A program made the position numbers and the translations under genes. From UBA1181 sp963654355 (GTDB lineage: Bacteria; Bacteroidota; Bacteroidia; Bacteroidales; Paludibacteraceae): 64,000 nt of DNA. Of this stretch, positions 1-8,447 are shown in pieces. The notes beneath the pieces are model-generated. The model was not told where the DNA came from and searched no databases. It saw only the letters and a list, made by a program, of their open reading frames with translations. The stretch's first letter is position 1. Each line of letters begins with the position of its first letter. The DNA is taken from the NCBI GenBank assembly GCA_963654355.1, contig CAVKBM010000001.1:124001-188000 (forward strand). The letters run 5' to 3'.

Positions 1-1
1 G

Positions 2-1591
2 GAGTGGCTTCAAATTTTCAAACCTTATTTTGAAAATCCAAATTTGATAAAGATTGGACAAAATATAAAATTTGATATTTTATTTTTGAAATCGTATGGT
101 ATTGAGGTAAAAGGTCAGTTGTTTGATACAATGATTGCGCATTATCTTTTACAACCTGAGATGAAACACAATATGGATTATCTTTCTGAAATTTACCTTA
201 AATATAAAACGATAACTTATGAGGAACTATGTGGACCAAAAGGTAAAGGTCAGTTGCCAATTCGTGAGGTTGATCATCAACGTTTGTGCGACTATGCTGC
301 TGAGGATGCTGATATAACTTTAAAACTGAAAAATAAGTTAGAACCACTCATCAAAGAAAATAACCTTGAGTATCTTTTCTATGAAGTTGAGATGCCTTTG
401 GTTTATGTTTTGGTTGATATGGAATGGGAGGGCGTTCGTATTGATGTAGAAGCTTTACACTCTTTGTCAGTAGATTTTACAAAACAGTTGTCTGACATAG
501 AAAGTAAGGTTTATGAGTTGATAGGGGAGAAAATCAATTTGAGTTCTCCAAAGCAGGTAGGTGAATTAATTTTTGATAAGCTAAAATTAGATGAAAAAGC
601 AAAGAAAACTAAAACAGGTCAATATTCTACTTCTGAAGAGGTGTTAGAGTCGTTGCGTGGAAAACACGAGGTAGTTGGTTTAATTTTAGATTATAGAGGA
701 ATAAAGAAATTGCTTTCAACATACGTGGATGCATTGCCTGCGTTGATAAATCCGAGGAGTGGAAAAATACACACAAGTTTCAATCAAGCGGTTACTGCAA
801 CGGGTCGTTTAAGTTCAAGTAATCCTAACTTACAAAATATTCCTGTTCGTGATGAATTGGGTCGTGAGATAAGAAAGGCTTTCATTGCAGATAAAGATTG
901 CAAGTTAATTTCTGCCGACTATTCTCAGATTGAGCTACGTTTATTGGCACATTTCAGTCAAGATCCTCACATGCTTTCTGATTTTAATAATGGACGAGAT
1001 GTTCACTCTTCCACTGCTTCTAAAATTTATAAAGTAGAAATGGAAAATGTTACATCTGATATGAGAAGAAAAGCAAAGACTGCCAATTTTGGAATCATCT
1101 ATGGAATTTCAGCTTTTGGTTTGGCTGAGCGTTTATCTATTTCTCGTTCAGAAGCGAAGTCTTTGATAGATGATTATTTTGAAAGTTATCCTACAATAAA
1201 GAAGTTTATAGAAAAATCTATTGAGAAAGCAAAAAACAAAGGCTATGTAGAAACAATGTTTAATAGAAAACGCTATTTACCTGATATAAATTCAAAAAAT
1301 GCAACTGTACGAAATTTTGCTGAGCGAAATGCCGTAAACGCGCCAATTCAAGGTACGGCAGCCGATATTATAAAAATAGCGATGGTTAAGTTGCATGGTC
1401 GTCTTCTGAAGGAAAATCTTCAGTCTAAAATGATTTTGCAGATACATGACGAGTTGATTTTGAATGTACCGTCTTCAGAATTAAATCAAGTAAAATCTAT
1501 CATAGAAGAAGAGATGCAAAATACTGTGAAGATTTCAGTACCATTAATTGTTGAAGCAGGTGTTGGTAATAATTGGTTGGAGGCACACTAA
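2..1591 (+). CDS. polA: DNA polymerase I, C-terminal part (5' end off the window)
   Basis: Fills repair gaps and replaces RNA primers. The frame is open from base 2, so this is the 3' part of a larger gene; the 5'-nuclease domain lies upstream. The visible part starts inside the 3'-5' exonuclease domain, with an Exo II-like NIKFD and an Exo III-like YAAEDAD, so proofreading residues appear kept. Next come thumb and palm/fingers: motif A (DYSQIELRL, near base 917), motif B/O-helix (RRKAKTANFGIIYG) and motif C (IHDEL, near base 1443). A TTG at 44 could start a shorter frame, but homology continues upstream of it, so it is not a real start. The gene is convergent with dusB. Identity is very secure. 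Confidence 0.97.
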   Translation, partial: EWLQIFKPYFENPNLIKIGQNIKFDILFLKSYGIEVKGQLFDTMIAHYLLQPEMKHNMDYLSEIYLKYKTITYEELCGPKGKGQLPIREVDHQRLCDYAAEDADITLKLKNKLEPLIKENNLEYLFYEVEMPLVYVLVDMEWEGVRIDVEALHSLSVDFTKQLSDIESKVYELIGEKINLSSPKQVGELIFDKLKLDEKAKKTKTGQYSTSEEVLESLRGKHEVVGLILDYRGIKKLLSTYVDALPALINPRSGKIHTSFNQAVTATGRLSSSNPNLQNIPVRDELGREIRKAFIADKDCKLISADYSQIELRLLAHFSQDPHMLSDFNNGRDVHSSTASKIYKVEMENVTSDMRRKAKTANFGIIYGISAFGLAERLSISRSEAKSLIDDYFESYPTIKKFIEKSIEKAKNKGYVETMFNRKRYLPDINSKNATVRNFAERNAVNAPIQGTAADIIKIAMVKLHGRLLKENLQSKMILQIHDELILNVPSSELNQVKSIIEEEMQNTVKISVPLIVEAGVGNNWLEAH

Positions 1592-1612
1592 ATGAGTTTT
1601 TATAAAAGTAAG

Positions 1613-1650
1613 ACCACTCACAAATAATGATTGTGGTGTTTTTATTTTTA
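1613..1650 (+). terminator. weak intrinsic terminator after polA
   Basis: A short stem, ACCAC paired with GTGGT around an AT-rich loop, is followed by a T-rich run. An alternative CACAA/TTGTG stem overlaps it. The stem is only about 5 bp, so this is a weak call supported mainly by its place just after the polA stop. Confidence 0.35.
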
Positions 1651-1656
1651 TGATTA

Positions 1657-1698
1657 AATTTTATTTTGTTGTTCCACGTGGAACAACAAAATAAAATT
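1657..1698. other. parS: parS-like ParB site 1 inside a 42-bp perfect palindrome
   Basis: The core TGTTCCACGTGGAACA matches the known bacterial parS form (consensus TGTTNCACGTGAAACA and its symmetric variant). Perfect two-fold symmetry extends to 21 bp on each side of the centre at 1677/1678, through AT-rich arms. It lies between the convergent polA and dusB genes. The outer arms run T-rich then A-rich, the reverse of a bidirectional terminator, so protein binding fits better than termination. ParB binding itself is inferred from the motif. Confidence 0.75.
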
Positions 1699-1711
1699 AA
1701 GTGTTAATATT

Positions 1712-2698
1712 TTACTTTAAACTTAGTCTTTCTGCAACCTCATCCAAAATAGTAAATAATTCGTCTTTGGTGTTGGCACGAAGCATTGCAATTTTTGTTT
1801 GTCTGAAATTATCAATGTTTTTAAAAATAGGTGAGGCTGCCAAGTGTCTGCGTGAGTGAAGTATACCTCTTTGCTCATCAATACTGTTAATATTCTGTTC
1901 AACGTATTTCTTGAGTATGTCTATATAATAGCTAATTTCTCTTTGTTCTAATTTTTTGCCTGTTCTAAGATAATATTTAATATCTTCAAATATCCATGGA
2001 CGACCAAAACTTCCTCTGCCTATCATCACTGCATCAACACCATATTCGTCAAAACATTGTTTTGCACGCTCGGGTGTTGTTACGTCTCCATTGCCAATAA
2101 TAGGTATTTTAATTCTTGAATTCTTCTTAACTTCTCCTATTAATGTCCAATCTGCTTCACCAGTGTACATTTGAGATCTTGTTCGTCCGTGAATTGTTAA
2201 TGCTTCTGCACCACAATCTTGTATTTGTTCTGCTAAGGTGGTAATAATTTTACTTTCATTGTCCCATCCTATGCGAGTTTTCACGGTTACAGGTTTCTTT
2301 ACAGCATTGACCACAGCTTTTATAATTTCAAGCATTTTTGATATATCTCGTAATAAACCTGCACCTCCACCTTTGCCTGCCACTTTTTTTACTGGACAAC
2401 CAAAGTTTAAATCTATTATATCAGGATTGGCTTCTTCTGCGATAATAGCAGCATCTCTAATTGGTTCAATATCTCTGCCATAGAGTTGAATGGCTACTGG
2501 TCGCTCATTATCATTAATATTGAGTTTACGTTTTGTACTCTCAATATTTCTAATTAATGCGTCTGCTGAAATAAATTCAGAATAGACCATATCTGCACCA
2601 AAACTCTTACAAAGTGTTCTGAAAGACATATCAGTTACATCTTCCATTGGTGCAAGGAACAGCGGATATTCTCCAAATTCTATATTTCTTATTTTCAT
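1712..2698 (-). CDS. dusB: tRNA-dihydrouridine synthase, DusB type
   Basis: FMN-dependent enzyme that reduces uridine to dihydrouridine in the D-loop of tRNAs. The 328-residue length is normal. The N-terminus LFLAPMEDVTDMSFR is the family's FMN-barrel entry. The catalytic cysteine is C101 in NFGCPV, followed by the KKVAGKGGGAGLL loop, with IHGRTRSQMYTG and the phosphate-binding VMIGRGSFGRPW further on. It is transcribed leftward toward polA. A parS-like site lies at each end of the gene, with a third further upstream, which is the unusual thing about its setting. The Dus family call is firm; the DusB subtype is likely. Confidence 0.93.
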   Translation of the reverse strand: MKIRNIEFGEYPLFLAPMEDVTDMSFRTLCKSFGADMVYSEFISADALIRNIESTKRKLNINDNERPVAIQLYGRDIEPIRDAAIIAEEANPDIIDLNFGCPVKKVAGKGGGAGLLRDISKMLEIIKAVVNAVKKPVTVKTRIGWDNESKIITTLAEQIQDCGAEALTIHGRTRSQMYTGEADWTLIGEVKKNSRIKIPIIGNGDVTTPERAKQCFDEYGVDAVMIGRGSFGRPWIFEDIKYYLRTGKKLEQREISYYIDILKKYVEQNINSIDEQRGILHSRRHLAASPIFKNIDNFRQTKIAMLRANTKDELFTILDEVAERLSLK

Positions 2699-2735
2699 AT
2701 TTTAATTTTAATGGAGTAAAATTTAAAAATAGAGG

Positions 2736-2755
2736 AGTGTTCCACGTGGAACACT
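2736..2755. other. parS: parS-like ParB site 2
   Basis: A second perfect copy of the parS-type core, with 20 bp of perfect two-fold symmetry (AGTGTTCCACGTGGAACACT). It lies 38 bp upstream of the dusB start, in the dusB/U32 spacer. Its centre is 1068 bp from site 1. Binding by ParB/Spo0J is inferred. Confidence 0.75.
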
Positions 2756-2797
2756 ATAATTTTATATTATTATAAATATCCGATAAAACCGTAAAAT

Positions 2798-2811
2798 GTT
2801 CCACGTGGAAC
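2798..2811. other. parS: parS-like ParB site 3
   Basis: A third copy of GTTCCACGTGGAAC, symmetric over 14 bp and imperfect outside that. Its centre is about 59 bp from site 2, and it sits just downstream of the U32 peptidase gene's stop codon. Confidence 0.7.
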
Positions 2812-2818
2812 GGTACTG

Positions 2819-4087
2819 TTATTGATTGTTCGGAACTTCTGATGCATCTACTATTTTGTAAAGTTTGTCGGATGGACGAATTTTTTCTGATATTTTAATA
2901 GAAAATAAATTACCTCGTTCACAAGATTGAGCAGGTTTACAGTCTACTTGAATTTCATCTGCCTTTAACTCTATTACACCTGTTGTTGGACCAGTGATTA
3001 TTAAATTATCTCCAATATTCACTCCATATTTGGTTTCTACTAAAAATTCTGCAACACCCAATTTAGAATAATATTTCATTCCTTTGCCAACGTAGACTTT
3101 GCGTTTTGTAGCTTCTGAACCATACGTTGCACTCCATTCTCCTAATCGCTGACCTAAATAGTATCCATTCCAAAAACCACGGTTGAATACAGTTTTCAGT
3201 TGCTCATTCCATTGCTGAATTTTCTCCTCTGTGAATGTGCCATCAATGTAAGAAAGTATTGCTTCATTATAGCAACTTACTACTGTCTTGACATATTCTG
3301 GTCCTCTTGCTCTTCCTTCAATTTTGAATACTCGTACACCTGCATCCATCATCTTATTCATAAAATGTATCGTCTTCAAGTCTTTTGGAGAGAGTAGATA
3401 CTGATTTTCTACTTTTATTTCAATGTCTCGCTCATCATCAATCAATCTATATCCGTGACGACATACTTGATAGCACGCTCCACGATTGGCTGAGGCATTC
3501 AATTCATGCAAACTTAAATAGCATTTGCCAGAAACTGCCATACATAATGCTCCGTGACAAAACATTTCAATTTTTATCAAATCACCTTTCGGTCCACAAA
3601 TGTTCTGTTCTTGAATGCCTTTCCAAATTTGATTTACTTGTTCCATATTACACTCACGAGCCAAAACAACAACATCTGCATATTGTGCGTAAAACTTCAA
3701 TGCCTCAATATTTGCAATGTTCAACTGTGTGGAAATATGAACTTCAACACCTTGATTGTAGGCATACAACACAACTGACATATCAGCAGCAATAATAGCA
3801 CTTACACCAATTTCTTTCGCCGTGTCAACAATCTCGTGCATCAAATCTAAATCGTCATTGTAGGTGACCACATTCACAGTCAAATAACTCTTGATATTAT
3901 GCTCTTTGCATATTTTGACAATTTGACGTAAATCATCTGTGCTGAAATTGCTTGCAGAACGTGAACGCATATTGAGCTTGTCTATTCCAAAATAGACAGA
4001 ATTTGCTCCTGCTTGAATGGCTGCCATCAAACTCTCATACGAGCCGACGGGTGCCATTATTTCAAAATCTTCTCTCTTATAATTCAT
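2819..4087 (-). CDS. U32-family peptidase-like protein (tRNA hydroxylation type, TrhP/YegQ-like)
   Basis: Belongs to the U32 'collagenase-like' family. Studied relatives (TrhP, RlhA) act in prephenate-dependent hydroxylation of tRNA or rRNA, not in proteolysis. The N-terminal half has the barrel opening EIMAPVGSYESLMAAIQAGANSVYFG. The U32 signature is at residues 174-192, with C177, C182 and C189, and C205 and C209 follow as probable cluster or metal ligands. At 422 residues it is the short YegQ-like form. It is the last gene of the leftward mnmG-uvrC-dtd run, 24 bp after dtd, so a role in RNA modification fits the context. The exact substrate is not visible. Confidence 0.85.
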   Translation of the reverse strand: MNYKREDFEIMAPVGSYESLMAAIQAGANSVYFGIDKLNMRSRSASNFSTDDLRQIVKICKEHNIKSYLTVNVVTYNDDLDLMHEIVDTAKEIGVSAIIAADMSVVLYAYNQGVEVHISTQLNIANIEALKFYAQYADVVVLARECNMEQVNQIWKGIQEQNICGPKGDLIKIEMFCHGALCMAVSGKCYLSLHELNASANRGACYQVCRHGYRLIDDERDIEIKVENQYLLSPKDLKTIHFMNKMMDAGVRVFKIEGRARGPEYVKTVVSCYNEAILSYIDGTFTEEKIQQWNEQLKTVFNRGFWNGYYLGQRLGEWSATYGSEATKRKVYVGKGMKYYSKLGVAEFLVETKYGVNIGDNLIITGPTTGVIELKADEIQVDCKPAQSCERGNLFSIKISEKIRPSDKLYKIVDASEVPNNQ

Positions 4088-4111
4088 ATATTGAATTTTG
4101 TCTTTTATTCT

Positions 4112-4564
4112 TTATTCTCTATTCTGTGAGTCTATCCATATTGTGGTTGGTCCGTCGTTAGTCAACTTTACCTCCATATAGGCTTGAAACTGTCCAGTCT
4201 TCACCTCTTTGCCTAAAAGTTCGTTTACCTTGGTGCAGAACTTTTCATACATGGGTTTGGCAAATTCTGGTTTTGAAGCTTTGATGTAAGAGGGTCGGTT
4301 GCCTTTCTTCGTTTGTGCCTGCAATGTAAATTGACTTACAACGAGAATTTCACCATTTTCATCTATCACGGATTTGTTCATTACACCATTTTCGTCGTCA
4401 AATATGCGAATGTTGACCAACTTGCCTGCCAACCAATCAATGTCCGCTTCTGTATCTCTGTCTTCAACACCGACTAACACCAATAGCCCTTTGCCTATAG
4501 AAGACTTTATTTTTCCTTCTATTGTGACAGATGCCTCTGTTACTTTCTGAATCAACATTCTCAT
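4112..4564 (-). CDS. dtd: D-aminoacyl-tRNA deacylase
   Basis: Cuts D-amino acids, and mischarged glycine, from tRNA, so it is a translation quality-control enzyme of the cytoplasm. The 150-residue length is standard. Both family motifs are present: SQFTL at 77-81, and NDGPTT at 136-141 (the Gly-Pro motif, with T where V is common). Only 3 bp separate it from the end of uvrC, so it is co-transcribed within the mnmG-uvrC-dtd-U32 set. The start MRMLIQKV is the usual family start. Confidence 0.95.
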   Translation of the reverse strand: MRMLIQKVTEASVTIEGKIKSSIGKGLLVLVGVEDRDTEADIDWLAGKLVNIRIFDDENGVMNKSVIDENGEILVVSQFTLQAQTKKGNRPSYIKASKPEFAKPMYEKFCTKVNELLGKEVKTGQFQAYMEVKLTNDGPTTIWIDSQNRE

Positions 4565-4567
4565 ACT

Positions 4568-6433
4568 TTATTTTTTATTTGGTCTTTCGTTTTCATCGGC
4601 ATTTTCAACAATTTCTTCATTGTTCTCAATTTTATGAAAATGCTGGTATACAGTATTGGCTTTATCTTTTCCAACACATTTTTCTAAGTCTGTCAGATTG
4701 GTTTCTTTCACTCTCTTCACACTCTTAAACTCTTTTAAAAGTTTCTCTTGTGTTTTTAAACCAATGCCTCTGATGTCTAATTCAGTTTTTATTTGGTTCT
4801 TGCTTCTCTTTTCTCGGTGAAATTTAATGGCAAAACGGTGTACTTCGTCTTGAATGGATCCAAAAAAACGAAATGTTTCATCAGCAGGATCTAATCCTAC
4901 AACTTGTGGAGGAAAACCAAAAAGCAACTCTTTTGTACGATGCTTGTCATTTTTTGCCAATCCTGCAATGGCAATGTTGAGATGCAACTCGTCTTGTATA
5001 ACTTCTCGAATCACTTCCATTTGCCCAATTCCACCGTCCGCAATCACTAACTGTGGTAGAGGAGAATCCTCTTCAATCAATCGTGTGTAACGTCGACGAA
5101 CGACCTCTTTCATTGAAGCGTAATCGTCTGGTCCAACTACTGTTTTGATGTTGTATTTTCTATAATCTTTCTTTGATGGTTTTGCCATTTTGTAAACCAC
5201 ACATGCCGCAACGGCATCACTTCCTTGTATGTTGGAGTTGTCAAAACATTCAATTTGAACGGGCAATTGAGGTAATTTTAAAAGATTTTGAATTGTCTTC
5301 AAAAGTTTCGTGGCACGTTGCTCTGGATTGAATTTTTCCATCTGCTTCATGCGGTCAAACCTATATTGCTTCACATTTTGGATGGAAAGATCTAATAGCT
5401 TTTTCTTGTCGCCTCGTTGAGGAACAGTGATGGTAACATTGTCCAATTCATAACCAATCTCGAACGGTACTAATATTTCACGAGATAAACTATGAAAACG
5501 ACTGCGCAACTCTGTGATGGCAGAGGCTAAAATTTCCTCCTTTTCTTCGTCCGTTCTTATTTTATATTCCAACGTGTAGGCTTGTGTAATGGTGCCGTTT
5601 GTAACTTTTAAAAAGTTGATGAAAGCGTCATTTTCGTCAATTTCAATAGCAAAAGTGTCGATGTTGGTAAGCATCGGATTGACGATGGTAGAACGAGAAT
5701 GATATTGAGACAAAATGTCTAATTTGTTTTTCAAAACTTGAGCCTCTTCAAATTTCATCTCGTCTGCCAATTGAAACATTTCTTGCTCTAAATTTTTCTC
5801 AATTTCTCCGATTTCACCCTTTAAAATTTGCTTTATCTCACTGATGTTTTTATTGTATTCTTCCAATGTTTGTAAACCTTCACAGCAACCTTTGCATTTT
5901 TTGATGTGATATTGCAGGCACACTTTATACTTTCCTTGGTTGATAACTTCGGGAGTGAGATTAAGTTTGCAGTTGCGAAGAGGATAGAGTTGTTCAATCA
6001 AATCTAAAATGGTGTGAAGAGCGGGCAGATAGGTGTAAGGTCCAAAGTATTTTGAACCATCTTTTACGATGTTTCGAGTCTTGAAAACTCGTGGAAAATA
6101 CTCGTTTTTGATGCAGATGGAAGGGTAGGTTTTGTCGTCTTTCAACAAAATATTATAGCGAGGCTGATGCTTTTTTATCAGACTATTCTCTAACAAAAGT
6201 GCATCTTGCTCACTCTCTACAACTATATATTTGATGTCTGCAATCTGCTTTACTAAGACGCGTGTTTTGATACTTTGCTGCTCTTTGTTAAAATAAGAGG
6301 AAACTCTACGTTTTAATTTTTTTGCCTTTCCAACGTAGATTATCTCACCTTTGTCATTCAAATATTGATACACGCCAGGTTTATCTGGCAATGACAATAC
6401 TATTTGTTTAAGATGAGAAACCTCCTTTTCCAT
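4568..6433 (-). CDS. uvrC: Excinuclease ABC subunit C
   Basis: Makes both incisions in nucleotide-excision repair after UvrAB loads at damage. The 621-residue length fits. The N-terminal GIY-YIG nuclease is at about 20-100 (GVYQYLNDKGEIIYVGKA). Four cysteines follow near 155-185 in the NCKLNL...KVCLQ...KKCKGCCEG stretch, matching the iron-sulfur cluster reported for UvrC. Then come a UVR segment for UvrB contact, the RNase H-like C-terminal nuclease (IECFDNSNIQGSDAVAACV, VIADGGIGQ) and a helix-hairpin-helix end (IRGIGLKTQEKLL). It begins 6 bp after mnmG and runs into dtd. Confidence 0.97.
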   Translation of the reverse strand: MEKEVSHLKQIVLSLPDKPGVYQYLNDKGEIIYVGKAKKLKRRVSSYFNKEQQSIKTRVLVKQIADIKYIVVESEQDALLLENSLIKKHQPRYNILLKDDKTYPSICIKNEYFPRVFKTRNIVKDGSKYFGPYTYLPALHTILDLIEQLYPLRNCKLNLTPEVINQGKYKVCLQYHIKKCKGCCEGLQTLEEYNKNISEIKQILKGEIGEIEKNLEQEMFQLADEMKFEEAQVLKNKLDILSQYHSRSTIVNPMLTNIDTFAIEIDENDAFINFLKVTNGTITQAYTLEYKIRTDEEKEEILASAITELRSRFHSLSREILVPFEIGYELDNVTITVPQRGDKKKLLDLSIQNVKQYRFDRMKQMEKFNPEQRATKLLKTIQNLLKLPQLPVQIECFDNSNIQGSDAVAACVVYKMAKPSKKDYRKYNIKTVVGPDDYASMKEVVRRRYTRLIEEDSPLPQLVIADGGIGQMEVIREVIQDELHLNIAIAGLAKNDKHRTKELLFGFPPQVVGLDPADETFRFFGSIQDEVHRFAIKFHREKRSKNQIKTELDIRGIGLKTQEKLLKEFKSVKRVKETNLTDLEKCVGKDKANTVYQHFHKIENNEEIVENADENERPNKK

Positions 6434-6439
6434 GTGCTT

Positions 6440-8326
6440 TTACCTTCCTAAAAGTATGAGCAATATGTTTATGTCGCTTGGAGAAATTCCAGATATACGA
6501 CTTGCCTGACCAATCGTCTCAGGATCAATTTTTGTGAGTTTTTGTCTTGCCTCGGTAGATAGGGAATGAATCGTAGAATAGTCAAATTTTCCTTTTATTT
6601 TGATATTTTCTAAACGATGAAGTTTACTTGCAATCATCGTCTCACGCTCAATGTAGCCTTTGTATTTAATCTTGATTTCTGTGGCTTCTACAATCTCTTC
6701 TTTTCTATTCGGAATATCATTAATTGCCGTTTTCAACGCATCTATTCCTTCAGAAAGAAGTTGAATGTTAAGTTGTGGACGAGTGATAAGGTCAACTAAT
6801 TTGCATCCATTCTTTAATTCGCTTGTGCCTTGCTCCACCAAAAATTGATTGATATGAGAAATCTTGATAGGGTAGTTTTCTACAAACTCTGTCAACCGAT
6901 TTATTTCTGATTCTTTTGATTTGTATAGATCATAGCGTTCTTTTGAAGCTAAGCCTATTTCATACCCTTTAGGTGTTAATCGTGCATCAGCGTCATCTTG
7001 CCTTAACAAAATTCTATATTCTGCACGTGATGTAAACATTCTATATGGTTCGTCAACACCTTTTGTTACTAAATCATCAATTAATACTCCAATGTAAGCT
7101 TCATCTCTTCCTAAAGTGAATAGTTCTCCTCCGTTGCAGTTGATATGTGCATTGATACCTGCGATAAGTCCTTGTCCTGCTGCTTCTTCATAGCCTGTGG
7201 TTCCATTTACCTGTCCTGCAAAGAAAAGATTGCTAATAATCTTTGATTCTAATGAGTGTTTTAGCTGTGTTGGATCAAAATAGTCATACTCAATGGCGTA
7301 GCCTGGACGGTAAATGTTTGCATTTTCCAATCCTTTGATAGTCTTCAAAGCGTTTATTTGAACATCTAATGGAAGGGACGACGAAAAACCATTGAGGTAA
7401 TATTCTTGTGTGGTTTCACCCTCTGGTTCTAAGAAAAGTTGATGTCTCTCCTTGCCTGCAAAGGTCACAATTTTGGTTTCTATGCTCGGGCAGTAGCGTG
7501 GACCAATACTGGTGATTTGTCCGTTGAAAAGGGGAGAGTCGTGTAGTCCTGCTCGTAAAATATCGTGAGTATGTTCATTTGTGTAAGTGATGAAACAACT
7601 CTTTTGTTGTAGAGGACGAGGCCTGAAATCCAAAAAAGAAAATTTATGAAAATCGTCTTCTCCTACTTGTTCTGTCATAACAGAGAAATCAATGGTTCTT
7701 CCATCTATTCTGACAGGTGTTCCAGTTTTCATTCTGCCTGTCGTTACGCCAAGATATCTTAGTTGTTCAGTTAAACCGTAGGATGCAGGTTCTGAAATAC
7801 GACCTGCATGGATTTGTGTTCTTCCACAGTGAATCAAACCTGAAAGGAAAGTTCCTGCTGTGATGACGACGGACTTGGCTGTGAAGGTTGCACCCATGGC
7901 AGTCTTCACTCCTGTAACAGATTTTTTGCCGTTTTCATCGGATATTAAGAACTGTATCGCAGAGTCTTGCCACATGCTGAGGTTCTCCATATTTTCAAGG
8001 ATGGAACGCCACTTTTCACTGTATTTTTGTCTGTCGGCTTGAGAACGCGGACTCCACATTGCGGGACCTTTTGAGCGATTGAGCATTTTGTATTGAATGG
8101 CAGTTAGGTCGGTAACGATACCGCTCATTCCTCCTAAAGCATCAATTTCTCTAACAATTTGTCCTTTTGCAATACCTCCAACAGCGGGGTTGCAACTCAT
8201 CTGTGCAATCTTGTGCATGTCCATTGTGATCAAGAGCGTCTGCGAACCCATGCGAGCTGCCGCTGCCGCTGCTTCGCAACCAGCGTGCCCCGCTCCAATC
8301 ACAATCACATCGTAGTCGAATTTCAT
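6440..8326 (-). CDS. mnmG: tRNA uridine-5-carboxymethylaminomethyl modification enzyme MnmG (GidA)
   Basis: FAD enzyme that, with MnmE, modifies the wobble uridine (U34) of several tRNAs. The FAD Rossmann motif GAGHAGCEAA is at 11-20. The MSCNPAVGGIAKG and NRSKGPAMWSPRSQADR signatures follow, and the C-terminal helical domain ends in ISPSDINILLILLGR. The 628-residue length is normal. It is the first gene of a tight leftward operon with uvrC, dtd and the U32 gene. In many bacteria gidA lies beside the replication origin; here a leftward/rightward switch and DnaA-box-like words lie directly upstream. Confidence 0.97.
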   Translation of the reverse strand: MKFDYDVIVIGAGHAGCEAAAAAARMGSQTLLITMDMHKIAQMSCNPAVGGIAKGQIVREIDALGGMSGIVTDLTAIQYKMLNRSKGPAMWSPRSQADRQKYSEKWRSILENMENLSMWQDSAIQFLISDENGKKSVTGVKTAMGATFTAKSVVITAGTFLSGLIHCGRTQIHAGRISEPASYGLTEQLRYLGVTTGRMKTGTPVRIDGRTIDFSVMTEQVGEDDFHKFSFLDFRPRPLQQKSCFITYTNEHTHDILRAGLHDSPLFNGQITSIGPRYCPSIETKIVTFAGKERHQLFLEPEGETTQEYYLNGFSSSLPLDVQINALKTIKGLENANIYRPGYAIEYDYFDPTQLKHSLESKIISNLFFAGQVNGTTGYEEAAGQGLIAGINAHINCNGGELFTLGRDEAYIGVLIDDLVTKGVDEPYRMFTSRAEYRILLRQDDADARLTPKGYEIGLASKERYDLYKSKESEINRLTEFVENYPIKISHINQFLVEQGTSELKNGCKLVDLITRPQLNIQLLSEGIDALKTAINDIPNRKEEIVEATEIKIKYKGYIERETMIASKLHRLENIKIKGKFDYSTIHSLSTEARQKLTKIDPETIGQASRISGISPSDINILLILLGR

Positions 8327-8386
8327 ATCTCTTCTCAGTTATTACCGAAAAATATACTAACAAGTTATTAAAGACTTGCCAACAAC

Positions 8387-8406
8387 TTATTAACAGATTT
8401 TCCACA
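8387..8406 (+). other. two DnaA-box-like 9-mers in the mnmG divergent spacer
   Basis: TTATTAACA (8387-8395) and TTTTCCACA (8398-8406) lie in the same orientation 11 bp apart, start to start. Each is one base from the classic TTATNCACA box. The DNA around them is AT-rich and lies between divergent genes. Short words like these can occur by chance, so this is only a candidate. Confidence 0.3.
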
Positions 8407-8411
8407 AGGTG

Positions 8412-8419
8412 CAAAGGTA
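8412..8419 (-). promoter_or_regulatory. -7 box of the mnmG operon promoter
   Basis: On the minus strand this reads TACCTTTG, a full match to the Bacteroidota TAnnTTTG element. It implies a 5' leader of roughly 80 nt before the mnmG start. No clear -33 TTTG is seen at the right distance. Confidence 0.5.
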
Positions 8420-8447
8420 AAATTTTTCTTTGATGTAATTTCGCAAT

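Noticed and set aside
1657..1698. The long palindrome as a bidirectional transcription terminator for polA and dusB
   Set aside because: The stem is preceded by T-rich and followed by A-rich sequence, the reverse of the A-stem-T order that a terminator needs; the parS core explains it better.
2238..2483. Plus-strand open frames antisense to dusB, U32, uvrC, mnmG and many later genes
   Set aside because: They are shadows of strongly conserved genes on the other strand; none shows start context or a recognisable protein.
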